From positions 1 through 64,000 of the forward strand of contig DASVOS010000003.1 in NCBI GenBank assembly GCA_036383255.1: DNA of 64,000 bases. The letters are read 5' to 3'. Origin of the DNA: Gammaproteobacteria bacterium. Its GTDB lineage: Bacteria > Pseudomonadota > Gammaproteobacteria > Natronospirales > REEB76. Numbering within the stretch: the first letter of the stretch is position 1; each line of letters starts with the position of its first letter. Shown piece by piece: positions 6,751-14,925 of the stretch. The notes under the pieces were generated by a model. The model saw only the letters and a program-made list of their open reading frames with translations. It ran no database searches and had not been told where the DNA came from. The position numbers and the translations under genes were made by a program.

Positions 6751-8748
6751 TCAGGCTTTCGCCAGGCGTTCCGTCCAGCGGTAGAGCAGGTACACCATGA
6801 TCGCGAAGGCGATGCCGCCGATCCACAGGCCGGGGATGGCGAAGTCGTCGCCCATCACGCCGATGGGGAAGGGCTTCTCGGTGAACACCACCAGGGCCGT
6901 GAACACCACGCCCAGGATGCTCTCGCCCACGATCAGGCCCGAGGCCAGCAGCGTGCCGAGCTGCTTGGTGGCCTCCGCCTTGGGCTTGGACAGCCGGTCG
7001 GCGCGCTTCTCGAACCACCAGCCCACCACCGCGCCGACCGTCACCATCAGCGTGGACTGCGTCGGCAGGTAGATGCCGAGACCCACCGCCAGCGGCGGCA
7101 GGCGCAGCTTGCTGGTCTTGGACAGCACGATATCCACCACGATGCAGGCGACGCCGATGGCGGCGCCGATGCCCATCAGCTTCCACTTCTCCAGGTCCAC
7201 CTCGATCACGCTCTGGGCCAGGGCCGAGATCAGGCCCGCCTGGGGCGCCGGCAGGGCGTGGATGCCCGCGCCGGGGGCGCCCAGGAAGCCGTAGGCCTTG
7301 TTCACCAGGTCCAGCACCGGCGCGATGACGAGCGCGCTCGCGACCACGCCGATCACCAGCGCCCACTGCTGCTTGGCGGGGGTCGCGTCCACCAGCTGGC
7401 CCGTCTTGAGGTCCTGCAGGTTGTTGTTGGCGATGGCAGCCACGTTGAACACCACCGCGGTCACGAACAGCGCGTAGGCCACCAGCGCCTTGCCCATCTC
7501 CGGCGGCAGCGCCGACTTCACGGTGAGCACCAGGAACATGGCGGTGATCGCCACCACCAGGATGCCGATGCCGGAGAGCGGGCTGTTGGAGGCGCCGATG
7601 AGGCCGGCCATGTAGCCGCACACGGTGGAGACCAGGAAGCCCACCACCACCACCACCACGATGCCGCCGATGGTGAGCAGCAGGGCGTGCTCGCCCAGGC
7701 CCGCGCCGTTGGCGAAGTTCCACAGCAGCCAGGCGATGGGCAGGATGCACAGCAGCGAGACGATGCCCACCTGGTCCACGGGGATGTCCAGTTCGGTGCG
7801 CGCCAGGGTGGCGCCCTTGCCGGTCTTGCGCGCCTTGGACGAGGCCATGGCGCTCTTGAGGCCGCCGATCACCGGCTTCACCAGCTTGATGAGGGTCCAG
7901 ATGGCGGACACCGCGATGGCGCCGGCGCCCACGAAGCGCACGTAGTGGCTCCAGGTGCCCAGCGCGAAGCCGGTGGCGTCGCCCGCCGCCGGGTGCAGCG
8001 CGCTGAAGTGCGGCACGCCCCAGGCCCAGCCGATGAGCGCGCCCACGAACATGGCGACGCCCACCGTGATGCCCACCAGGTGGCCGATGCCGAACAGCGC
8101 GGTGGAGAGCGCGAAGTCGAAGCCGCTGGCGGGCGCGTCGTCGCCGTTGCCGAGGCGGAAGAAGCGCACCACGTCGCTGGCGAAGAGGCGTGTCTGCACC
8201 ACCACCAGGAACAGCGCCGAGGCCAGCGAGCCCATCAGCACCGCCTTGAGGCCCTTGCCGCCGGATTCCACCGAGTCCTTGGCCTTGGACGAGGAGCCGG
8301 AGCCGACCTTGATCACCTCGGCGCAGGCGGTGCCTTCGGGGTAGGGCAGATCGGACTCGGTCACCAGCGCGCGGCGCAGCGGGATCGAGTACATCACGCC
8401 CAGGATGCCGCCGGTCACGCAGATGGCGGTCGACTCCCAGTACGGGAAGCCCGTCCACCAGCCGATCATGATGAAGCCCGGCAGCACGAAGATGATGGAG
8501 GACAGCGTGCCCGCCGTGGAGGCGATGGTCTGCACGATGTTGTTCTCCTGGGCGGTGGAGTTGCCCAGCCAGCGCAGCAGCGCCATGGAGATCACCACCG
8601 CCGGGATGGAGGTGGAGAAGGTGAGGCCGGCCTTGAGGCCGAAGTACACGTTCGCCGCCGTGAACAGCAGCGTCAGGGCGATGCCGATGATGACGCCACG
8701 GACCGTGATTTCCTTGAGCGCCGGGGCGCTGCCGGAGGACTTCTTCAT
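6751..8748 (-). CDS. OPT-family oligopeptide transporter
   Basis: 665-residue membrane protein beginning MKKSSGSAPALKEITVRGVI and running through about 15 hydrophobic segments. GLKAGLTFSTSIPAVVISMA and a PEGTACAEVI block (about 155-165) are typical of the bacterial OPT/YSL-like family, which imports peptides, or metal chelates in some branches, by proton symport. The frame extends 18 residues upstream to 8802, but the internal ATG at 8748 has a GGGAA upstream and matches the family start. The divergent neighbour is an EamA exporter 86 bases away. Confidence 0.9.
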   Translation of the reverse strand: MKKSSGSAPALKEITVRGVIIGIALTLLFTAANVYFGLKAGLTFSTSIPAVVISMALLRWLGNSTAQENNIVQTIASTAGTLSSIIFVLPGFIMIGWWTGFPYWESTAICVTGGILGVMYSIPLRRALVTESDLPYPEGTACAEVIKVGSGSSSKAKDSVESGGKGLKAVLMGSLASALFLVVVQTRLFASDVVRFFRLGNGDDAPASGFDFALSTALFGIGHLVGITVGVAMFVGALIGWAWGVPHFSALHPAAGDATGFALGTWSHYVRFVGAGAIAVSAIWTLIKLVKPVIGGLKSAMASSKARKTGKGATLARTELDIPVDQVGIVSLLCILPIAWLLWNFANGAGLGEHALLLTIGGIVVVVVVGFLVSTVCGYMAGLIGASNSPLSGIGILVVAITAMFLVLTVKSALPPEMGKALVAYALFVTAVVFNVAAIANNNLQDLKTGQLVDATPAKQQWALVIGVVASALVIAPVLDLVNKAYGFLGAPGAGIHALPAPQAGLISALAQSVIEVDLEKWKLMGIGAAIGVACIVVDIVLSKTSKLRLPPLAVGLGIYLPTQSTLMVTVGAVVGWWFEKRADRLSKPKAEATKQLGTLLASGLIVGESILGVVFTALVVFTEKPFPIGVMGDDFAIPGLWIGGIAFAIMVYLLYRWTERLAKA

Positions 8749-8834
8749 GTGGGATTCCCGCTGTTCCGCGGCGTATGCCGGGGTTGGCGTAAAATACCCC
8801 ATCCGTCCCCCGGTGTCTTGCCCCGAAGGCCTCC

Positions 8835-9755
8835 ATGACCCGCGCCGCTCCCACGCGACTGCAGTTCGTCCTCGCTTTCGCCGTGGTCTATATAGTCTGG
8901 GGCTCCACCTTCCTCGCCATCCGCATCGGCGTCGCCGACCTGCCGCCGGCCTTCCTGGCGGGCGGCCGCAACACCCTGGGCGGAGTGCTGCTCATGGCCT
9001 TCGCCTGGTGGCGCACCGGCATGGCGCCCTGGCGCTCGCCTGACTGGGCCGTGGCCGTGGCCGTGGGCTTGACCATGATCGCCGTGGCCAACGGCTTCAC
9101 CACCTGGGGCGAGATGTGGGTGCCTTCCAACCAGGCGGCGCTCATCTCCGTGTGCTCGGCCCTGTGGACCGCCTGGTTCGGCACCTTCGGCGCCCGCGGC
9201 CACGCCCTGAGCCTGCGTGCCAAGACCGGCCTCGCCCTGGGGTTCGCCGGCGCGGTGCTGCTGTTCATGCCGGGCCACGGTTTCAGCTTCGAGCACCTGG
9301 GCGCCCAGTGCCTGATCCTCGTCGCCACGCTCTCCTGGGCTGGCGGCGCCATGTGGGGCAGGTCGCGGGATGTCACCACGCCGCCGCTGATGCTGGCCTC
9401 CATGCAGATGCTGACCGGCGGCGTGGCCTTGCTGGTCGCGGGTCTCGTCACCGGCGAGGCGGGACAGCTGCAGTTCACGCTGAAGGGCGTTGGATCGGTG
9501 GTGTACCTGGCGCTGTTCGGCTCCTGTCTGGCCTACACCGCCTATATATGGCTGCTGCGCAAGGTCACGCCGGACAAGATCGCGACCATCGCGTACGTGA
9601 ACCCGCTGGTGGCGGTGGTGCTGGGATGGGCGGTGCTGGGGGAGACGCTGAACGCGTGGCAGTTCATGGGGATGCTGGTGATGCTCTTCGGGGTGTTGCT
9701 GATTAGTACCCCGGCAGGAGCGTTCGCCAAGAAACTTCTGACAAGAGCGCGCTGA
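8835..9755 (+). CDS. EamA-domain (DMT superfamily) transporter, YedA-like
   Basis: 306 residues with ten predicted membrane helices in two EamA repeats. The first repeat begins YIVWGSTFLAIRIGV (about 19-33); the second ends IAYVNPLVAVVLGWAVLGE (about 250-268), the typical end-of-domain motif. The family exports amino acids, metabolites or drugs; substrate unknown. It is transcribed divergently from the OPT gene. Confidence 0.88.
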   Translation: MTRAAPTRLQFVLAFAVVYIVWGSTFLAIRIGVADLPPAFLAGGRNTLGGVLLMAFAWWRTGMAPWRSPDWAVAVAVGLTMIAVANGFTTWGEMWVPSNQAALISVCSALWTAWFGTFGARGHALSLRAKTGLALGFAGAVLLFMPGHGFSFEHLGAQCLILVATLSWAGGAMWGRSRDVTTPPLMLASMQMLTGGVALLVAGLVTGEAGQLQFTLKGVGSVVYLALFGSCLAYTAYIWLLRKVTPDKIATIAYVNPLVAVVLGWAVLGETLNAWQFMGMLVMLFGVLLISTPAGAFAKKLLTRAR

Positions 9756-9769
9756 TTTTCTTACCCGTC

Positions 9770-9789
9770 ATTCCGGCGTAGGCTGGAAT
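9770..9789. repeat. dRS3-like palindrome (ATTCCGGC-N4-GCTGGAAT)
   Basis: A 20-base inverted repeat in the context CGTCATTCC...GGAATCCAG, with one G-T wobble. It has the form of the short repeats in many proteobacterial intergenic regions (Neisseria dRS3 is the best-known example). It lies between the EamA gene and repeat copy B. Confidence 0.6.
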
Positions 9790-9827
9790 CCAGCTTCAGA
9801 TTGGTGCGGCCTTCGGCCGCGGCCTTA

Positions 9828-10052
9828 TCAAGAGGGCGCGTTCCGCCGCTCACACGGGCCCCTTTTCTTTGCTCGCCCAAAGAAAAGGGGCGAAAAGAAA
9901 GGGCGCCCCCGGGATGCCGGCCCGAAGCGGGCTGCCCTGCGCGCTTCCTTCGCTGCGGAGCCCCACACACGGCACGTCCCTGTGCCGCGTGTGGGGGCTC
10001 GCCATCCTGGCTTCGCCCCTTCGGGCTATCCTTGCTCAGTCCAGTGCTCGGC
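9828..10052 (-). repeat. Dispersed hairpin repeat, copy B (inverted relative to copy A)
   Basis: Inverted copy of the element at 1-225. The 13-bp hairpin (9859-9871 with 9878-9890) and the GC-rich core are conserved. The variable hairpin is here a 15-pair stem with one wobble (9961-9975 with 9982-9996), quite unlike the stems of copy A, yet its minus-strand loop again reads AGGGAC. The stretch 9756-10092 between genes holds only this repeat, the short palindrome and a short AT-rich leader for the next gene. Confidence 0.85.
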
Positions 10053-10092
10053 GGCATCCAGGGGTTTATAACCATTTCAGGGACGGTTAACT

Positions 10093-11061
10093 ATGAAAGC
10101 TATTGAACTTGTGTGGGTAGAACCCATTCGTAAGCTAATAAAGTATGGCCTGGTATTTGCACTTTTAACGGCCGCAGTTTTCACTTTCAATCGATCCATT
10201 TTAAATTTCAATGCAACAATTGATGAAAATCTTTTTGCCGCGTACGGAAATTTCATTAGCGGCACAGTAGGCGTGCTTTTCTCTCTCGTTGGAATACTTT
10301 TGATTATTAAAAATCTAAAGGATCAAAGTGATTCTTTTTTAAAAAAGCAAATTGAAGATACGTTTTTTGAATTACTAAGAATTCAACGCGAAAATAGCAA
10401 TGAAATATATTGGGGGGAGATCAGAAACAGGAGAGTTTTTGTAGAGTTGATAAACGAATTTAACCACTGCTATACAAGAGTTCTTCCGTTTAAGGGCCAG
10501 CATAAAATAGAGAATGACGAAGAGATTATTAACATCGCATATATGGTGTTTTTTTACGGTGCAATAGGGCTTTCTGCTAAAGAAGTTTTAGAGGAAAGGC
10601 TTGCCAAGAGATACGGTGCGAATTTTGTAAACGAGCTTATTAAAGCATTTACTTCTGCGCCATATAAAAAAGACAACAATTCCTTTTTTACCGGGCATCA
10701 GTCTAGGTTGGGGCACTATTACAGGCACTTATTTCAAACAGTCAAATATATTAATGATCAGCCTTCTTTAAAATATAAAGAAAAATATCAGTATGTGAAA
10801 ACTCTGCGTGCGCAACTTTCAACTCATGAGCAAGTGCTATTTTTTCTGAATTCAGTTTCTGATTTAGGCAGAGTTTGGGAAAAGAAACCTGAAAAAACTG
10901 GTTCCGATTATCAATTAATCACAAAGTACAATCTCATCAAGAACATACCATCTGGCTATATTAAAGGCATAAAAACACGTGACTATTACCCAGATGTATT
11001 TTATGAAAGCGATGAGACTATGAGTGTGAAACGTGCGGAGTTGGAGCTGATTTATAAATAG
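10093..11061 (+). CDS. Putative phage abortive-infection protein (PutAbiC family), horizontally acquired
   Basis: A 322-residue protein. Two hydrophobic segments (about 15-35 and 50-70) are followed by a cytoplasmic, mostly helical region with IEDTFFELLRIQRENSNEI, RRVFVELI, LGHYYRHLFQTVKYI (about 213-227) and YVKTLRAQLSTHEQVLFFLN. That order matches the putative phage abortive-infection family. Base composition is radically different from the neighbours: two 60-base lines I counted are 32% and 40% G+C, with many AAA, ATT and TTT codons. It abuts repeat copy B. Known: the family is linked to abortive infection by similarity. Inferred: a membrane-anchored phage-defence gene gained by transfer. 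No partner gene is visible. Confidence 0.8.
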   Translation: MKAIELVWVEPIRKLIKYGLVFALLTAAVFTFNRSILNFNATIDENLFAAYGNFISGTVGVLFSLVGILLIIKNLKDQSDSFLKKQIEDTFFELLRIQRENSNEIYWGEIRNRRVFVELINEFNHCYTRVLPFKGQHKIENDEEIINIAYMVFFYGAIGLSAKEVLEERLAKRYGANFVNELIKAFTSAPYKKDNNSFFTGHQSRLGHYYRHLFQTVKYINDQPSLKYKEKYQYVKTLRAQLSTHEQVLFFLNSVSDLGRVWEKKPEKTGSDYQLITKYNLIKNIPSGYIKGIKTRDYYPDVFYESDETMSVKRAELELIYK

Positions 11062-11064
11062 CAC

Positions 11065-12654
11065 CTAATCCGTATCGAACTGCTGCCACCATTCCAAGGC
11101 TGGCGGCTCGGGGGTCTTGGGCGTCGGCATGGCGAGGGCCTCGGGTTTGACCCGGTAGAGCACCATCGGGTCCTCGGCCCGCACTTTCATCACTTGCTCG
11201 AAGTACTTGGGGCTCGGTTCCGGCACGAACTTCACCGGGTCCTGCTCGCTGCCCAGCGGCAGGTACTTCTCGTTCACGAGGATGTAGTCGCCGGGCTTGA
11301 TCTCGCCGCCCTGGATCTTCGCGTACAGCTCGCGGCTGGAGCGCACGTAGGGCATCGGGCCGCCCAGCTCATATAAGGTGAGCGCGCGCGGCCACTGGAA
11401 GCTCACGATGTCGCCGGGCCGGTGGTTCTGCGCCGCCTTGATCTTGCGGAATGCGGACTGGTGGGTGATGCGGTCATCGTCGTGCAGCGGCACCCACACC
11501 GCCACGCCCGCGGCGAAAACCGCGATCACGAACACGGCGAACCCGCCCAGGATGTTGCGCACCAGGCCGTGCAGCTTGTCGGTCTTGAACACGGGTTCGA
11601 TGGCGGCGAGGCCGAGCAGCGCCAGCGCCGGCGCCGCCGGCAGGATGTACTTGCTCTGCTTGGAGGCGGAGAGGGTGAAGAACAGCACCGTCCACAGGCT
11701 CCAGATGATGAGCAGGCGCCAGCGGAACTCGCGGCGCGCATAGCGGAAGCCGTAGTAGAGGCCGAACGGGATCAGCACGCACAGCGGCAGGAGGTCGCCC
11801 CACAGGGTGTGGGCATACAGGTACCAGGGCTGCTGGTGGTCGAAACCCACGAAGAAGCGCGTGAAGTTCTGGTACACCAGCACCGCGCGCACGAAGTCCC
11901 AGTTCACGGTCAGCCCGGCGGCGATGTACCAGGGTACGATGCCCACCAGCGACAGCAGCACGCCGCGCACCGGCGACAGGCGCCACAGTTCCCTGAGGCA
12001 CCAGCCCAGCCGGTAGGCGAGGCCGCGCGGCTCGCCGGTGTCCGGCTGCAGGCTCATGAGGCCGGTGGCCAGGATCTCCAGGCCCATGGCCGGCAGCGTC
12101 ACGGCGATTCCCACCGGGCCCTTGGCGGCGGTGGCGAGCGCGACCCCGAGCCACATCTCCCAGGGGAACCGGCGCAGCGGCGGGTCGGTGCGGATGCGGA
12201 TGTAGCCGGTGAAGGCCACCAGCGTGCCGAAGATCAGCAGCGAGTCGGACTGGGCGGTGAAGAAGTTGTAGATGACCGCCGGCATGGCGGCGCCGGTGAG
12301 CGGCAGCAGCCACTTCGGCCAGGTGGGGAACAGCTCCTTCTGCAGGCGGCCGAGCCAGACCACCCATAGGAGCAGCGCCACGTAGCCCGGCAGGCGCACC
12401 GCCGCGTCGATGGGCAGGCCGAAGAACGCGCCCGCCAGCGAGAGCCAGAAGTACAGCGGCGGGTACTCGATGTAGGGCGTGCCGTTCTTGATGGGGATCA
12501 GGAACTCGTGGCGCGCCAGCATCTCGCGCACCGCCTCGGCGAAGCGCGGTTCCATGGAGGGCACGGGGCCGTGGTTGAACATCGACAGGACGCACAGCGT
12601 CCCGAGCACGACGAGCAACCAGTGGAGCGCGGTTATTTTCTTGATTGGTGGCAT
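11065..12654 (-). CDS. ArnT/PMT-like GT-C glycosyltransferase
   Basis: 529-residue inner-membrane protein with about 11-12 helices. After the first helix comes HGPVPSMEPRFAEAVREML, the ArnT-type periplasmic loop with an acidic residue followed by RFAE, the proposed catalytic site for transfer from a polyprenyl-phosphate sugar. IPIKNGTPYIEYPPLYFWLS is the next conserved block. A soluble C-terminal domain follows about residue 390. Probable role: adding a sugar from a lipid carrier to lipid A or another surface acceptor. It ends four bases from the foreign Abi gene, which may have been inserted beside it. Confidence 0.82.
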   Translation of the reverse strand: MPPIKKITALHWLLVVLGTLCVLSMFNHGPVPSMEPRFAEAVREMLARHEFLIPIKNGTPYIEYPPLYFWLSLAGAFFGLPIDAAVRLPGYVALLLWVVWLGRLQKELFPTWPKWLLPLTGAAMPAVIYNFFTAQSDSLLIFGTLVAFTGYIRIRTDPPLRRFPWEMWLGVALATAAKGPVGIAVTLPAMGLEILATGLMSLQPDTGEPRGLAYRLGWCLRELWRLSPVRGVLLSLVGIVPWYIAAGLTVNWDFVRAVLVYQNFTRFFVGFDHQQPWYLYAHTLWGDLLPLCVLIPFGLYYGFRYARREFRWRLLIIWSLWTVLFFTLSASKQSKYILPAAPALALLGLAAIEPVFKTDKLHGLVRNILGGFAVFVIAVFAAGVAVWVPLHDDDRITHQSAFRKIKAAQNHRPGDIVSFQWPRALTLYELGGPMPYVRSSRELYAKIQGGEIKPGDYILVNEKYLPLGSEQDPVKFVPEPSPKYFEQVMKVRAEDPMVLYRVKPEALAMPTPKTPEPPALEWWQQFDTD

Positions 12655-12709
12655 CGGGCGCTTCCGCGGGGATGGCCCATGATACCAATGCCTGTGCCAT
12701 CATCGGCAC

Positions 12710-13549
12710 ATGAACTACCGCCACGCCTTCCACGCGGGCAACTTCGCCGACGTGGTGAAGCACACGCTGCTGATCCTGCTGCTGGAGGCGCTGGGCAAGA
12801 AGCCTGCCCCCTGGGCCTACCTCGACACCCACGCCGGGGCCGGTGCCTTCGACCTCGCCTCCGAGGCGGCCAAGCGCACCGGCGAGGCCGCGGGCGGCAT
12901 CGGGCGGCTGTGGCCGGCCCGGGGCACGCTGCCGGCGGCGGCGGAGCGGCTCTGCGCCCTGGTGGCGGAGCTGAACCCCGGCGCCGGCGCCGCGGGCCTG
13001 CCGCGGGTCTATCCCGGCTCGCCACGGGTGGCCGCGAGCCTCGCGCGCCCGGGAGACCGGCTGCTGCTGGCGGAGCTGCACCCGGAGGAGGCTTACCTCC
13101 TGCGCGGCGAGTTCATGGGCAACAAGGCGGTGGCCGTGCACGAGCGGGACGGCTACGAGATGCTGCAGGCGCTCACGCCGCCGAAGGAGCGGCGCGGGCT
13201 GGTGCTGATGGATCCGCCCTACGAGAAGCCGGACGAGTTCAGCCAGGCTGCCGCCGCGCTGGAGGCCGCCCATGCGCGCTGGGCCACGGGCACGTACGCC
13301 CTCTGGTATCCCATCAAGGACGACAGCGCCAAGCGCCGTTTCCTGCGCCGGGTGGAGCAATCAGGGCTTCGCAAGGTGCTGCTCGCCGAACTCAGCTTGC
13401 CGGTCCAGGCGGACGCCCTCTATGGCACCGGCATGCTGGTGGTGAACCCGCCCTGGCAGTTCGACACGGCCGCCCGGGAGCATCTGCAGGCCTTGGCGCC
13501 GCTGCTTGGCGCTGATCACACAGAAGTGCGTTGGCTGGTCCCAGAGTAG
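12710..13549 (+). CDS. rlmJ: 23S rRNA (adenine-2030-N6)-methyltransferase
   Basis: 279 residues. The N-terminal MNYRHAFHAGNFADVVKH is the RlmJ signature; YLDTHAGAGAFDL (about 37-49) is the SAM-binding motif, and LMDPPYEKPDEF (about 165-176) is the DPPY catalytic motif of N6-adenine methyltransferases. The length matches E. coli RlmJ. The gene is divergent from the glycosyltransferase, with a 55-base gap. Confidence 0.95.
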   Translation: MNYRHAFHAGNFADVVKHTLLILLLEALGKKPAPWAYLDTHAGAGAFDLASEAAKRTGEAAGGIGRLWPARGTLPAAAERLCALVAELNPGAGAAGLPRVYPGSPRVAASLARPGDRLLLAELHPEEAYLLRGEFMGNKAVAVHERDGYEMLQALTPPKERRGLVLMDPPYEKPDEFSQAAAALEAAHARWATGTYALWYPIKDDSAKRRFLRRVEQSGLRKVLLAELSLPVQADALYGTGMLVVNPPWQFDTAAREHLQALAPLLGADHTEVRWLVPE

Positions 13550-13558
13550 GTGCGCCGC

Positions 13559-13600
13559 TTGACAAATGACCCATGGTCAGTAAATGATGACCCAGGGTCA
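13559..13600 (+). promoter_or_regulatory. Promoter with paired TetR operators
   Basis: TTGACA at 13559-13564 is a consensus -35, with a weak TAAATG-like -10 near 13581. Two palindromes overlap the promoter: TGACCCATGGTCA (13567-13579) and TGACCCAGGGTCA (13588-13600). Their centres are 21 bases, two helical turns, apart. The next gene encodes a TetR regulator, so autorepression is likely. Confidence 0.7.
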
Positions 13601-13616
13601 TTTTAGAGCGACTTCC

Positions 13617-14276
13617 ATGGGCAAGCACCGCGCCGTCACCGACGTCCAGAAAGGAGCGCGCCGCGCCGCGATCCTCGAAGTCGCATCGCGGCTTTTCACC
13701 ACCACACCCTACGACTCCCTCAGCATGGCGGAGACCGCGGACGCCGCCGGCGTCGCCAAGGGCACCTTGTACCTCTACTTCCAGAGCAAGGAGGAGCTGT
13801 TCCTCGCCATCTGCAGCGAACAGCTCGCCGCCTGGTTCGACGAGATGGATGCAGGCCTGCGTCAGACCGGCGACACCAGCGTGGCGGGGTTCCTGAAGCT
13901 CCTCGGCGACTCGCTGGTGAGCCGCCCCGAGCTCCTGCGCCTCATCGCGATCCTGCACACCAAGCTCGAAGCCAACGTGAGCCCCGGGACCGCGCGCGAT
14001 TTCCGCACCTGGCTGGAGGAGCGCCGCCGCGCCACCGGGCTCCTGCTTGAGCAGCGGGCGCCGTTCCTCAAGCCCGGCCAGGGCGCGGTGCTGCTGCGGC
14101 AGATCGACGCGCTGGTGATCGGCTTCCAGCACCAGGCGGAACCCCTGGGCGGCATGCGCGAGGCCCTGGCGTCGCCGGACATGGCGGCGCACAAAGTGGA
14201 TCTGCGCGACTCGCTGCTGCGCACCATCAATACACTTCTCACCGGCCTCGCCTATGAGTCCAAGTATGGGAAGTGA
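13617..14276 (+). CDS. TetR/AcrR-family transcriptional regulator
   Basis: 219 residues. The N-terminal HTH runs about 13-60: RRAAILEVASRLF, then YDSLSMAETADAAGVAKGTLYLYF, the recognition-helix pattern, then QSKEELFLAI. The C-terminal ligand domain is not assignable to a ligand. A further in-frame ATG at 13584 lies inside the operators, so I chose 13617. It is followed by hutD after six bases; the pair is probably one transcript, repressed by its own product. Confidence 0.9.
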   Translation: MGKHRAVTDVQKGARRAAILEVASRLFTTTPYDSLSMAETADAAGVAKGTLYLYFQSKEELFLAICSEQLAAWFDEMDAGLRQTGDTSVAGFLKLLGDSLVSRPELLRLIAILHTKLEANVSPGTARDFRTWLEERRRATGLLLEQRAPFLKPGQGAVLLRQIDALVIGFQHQAEPLGGMREALASPDMAAHKVDLRDSLLRTINTLLTGLAYESKYGK

Positions 14277-14282
14277 AGCCTG

Positions 14283-14909
14283 ATGTCCGGCCCCCAGATC
14301 AGCGCGCACCTGTTCGGTCCCGATGACTATCGCGTCATGCCCTGGAAGAACGGCCGCGGCGCCACCACCGAGCTCGCGATCCACCCCGCCGGCGCGGCGC
14401 TGGACGGCTTCGACTGGCGCCTCAGCATCGCCGACGTGGTGGAAGACGGCGACTTCTCCCGCTTCCCCGGCTACGACCGCACCCTCGTGGTCGCGGAAGG
14501 GCGCGGCATGGAACTCGAGTTCGACGGCGCCTCGGCGCCGCAGCGCCTCGCTGGGCCCGGCAGCCTGGCGCTCTTCTCCGGCGACTGGATCACCCGCGGG
14601 CGGCTGCTGGCCGGCCCGGTGCGGGACTTCAACGTCATGAGCGCGCGTGAGCGCGTGCACCACGAATGCGAGGTGCTTAAGGACGCGCCGGTGGAGTTCG
14701 TCTGGGAGCCGGGGCGCGAGACGCTGTTCTGCCACGCCATCGCCGGCAACCTGATACTGAAGATGCGTGGCAGCGCGGAGTGGAGGCTGGAGCCGCGCCA
14801 GAGCCTCTCGCTCTCGGCGCAGCCGGACAGTCCCGGCTTCTCCCAGCTCATGGTGATGCCCCACGCGCGCCAGACCCTGGCGGTGGTGGTGCGGCTGCGC
14901 CGGATTTGA
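14283..14909 (+). CDS. HutD/Ves-family cupin protein
   Basis: 208 residues. VMPWKNGRGATTELAIHP near the N-terminus is the HutD/Ves hallmark. FDWRLSIADVVEDGDFSRFPG and a later FNVMSARE complete the bicupin pattern. HutD is linked to histidine-use operons in pseudomonads and Ves to cold response in E. coli; neither activity is established. No other hut gene is nearby, so the name hutD would mislead on function. Confidence 0.85.
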   Translation: MSGPQISAHLFGPDDYRVMPWKNGRGATTELAIHPAGAALDGFDWRLSIADVVEDGDFSRFPGYDRTLVVAEGRGMELEFDGASAPQRLAGPGSLALFSGDWITRGRLLAGPVRDFNVMSARERVHHECEVLKDAPVEFVWEPGRETLFCHAIAGNLILKMRGSAEWRLEPRQSLSLSAQPDSPGFSQLMVMPHARQTLAVVVRLRRI

Positions 14910-14925
14910 TGAGGCCGAGCGCTCT

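Noticed and set aside
6607-8838. 743-residue plus-strand open frame opposite the OPT gene
   Set aside because: It is rich in His, Gln, Arg and Gly with no membrane or domain pattern, as expected from the complement of a GC-rich hydrophobic gene. The OPT protein on the other strand is a clear family match.
9828-10052. Terminal inverted repeat of an insertion sequence
   Set aside because: No transposase frame, no target-site duplication that I can see, and the second copy is 9.6 kb away with housekeeping genes between.
14283-14909. Evidence for a histidine-utilisation operon
   Set aside because: hutH, hutU, hutI and hutC are all absent; only the HutD/Ves family match is present.
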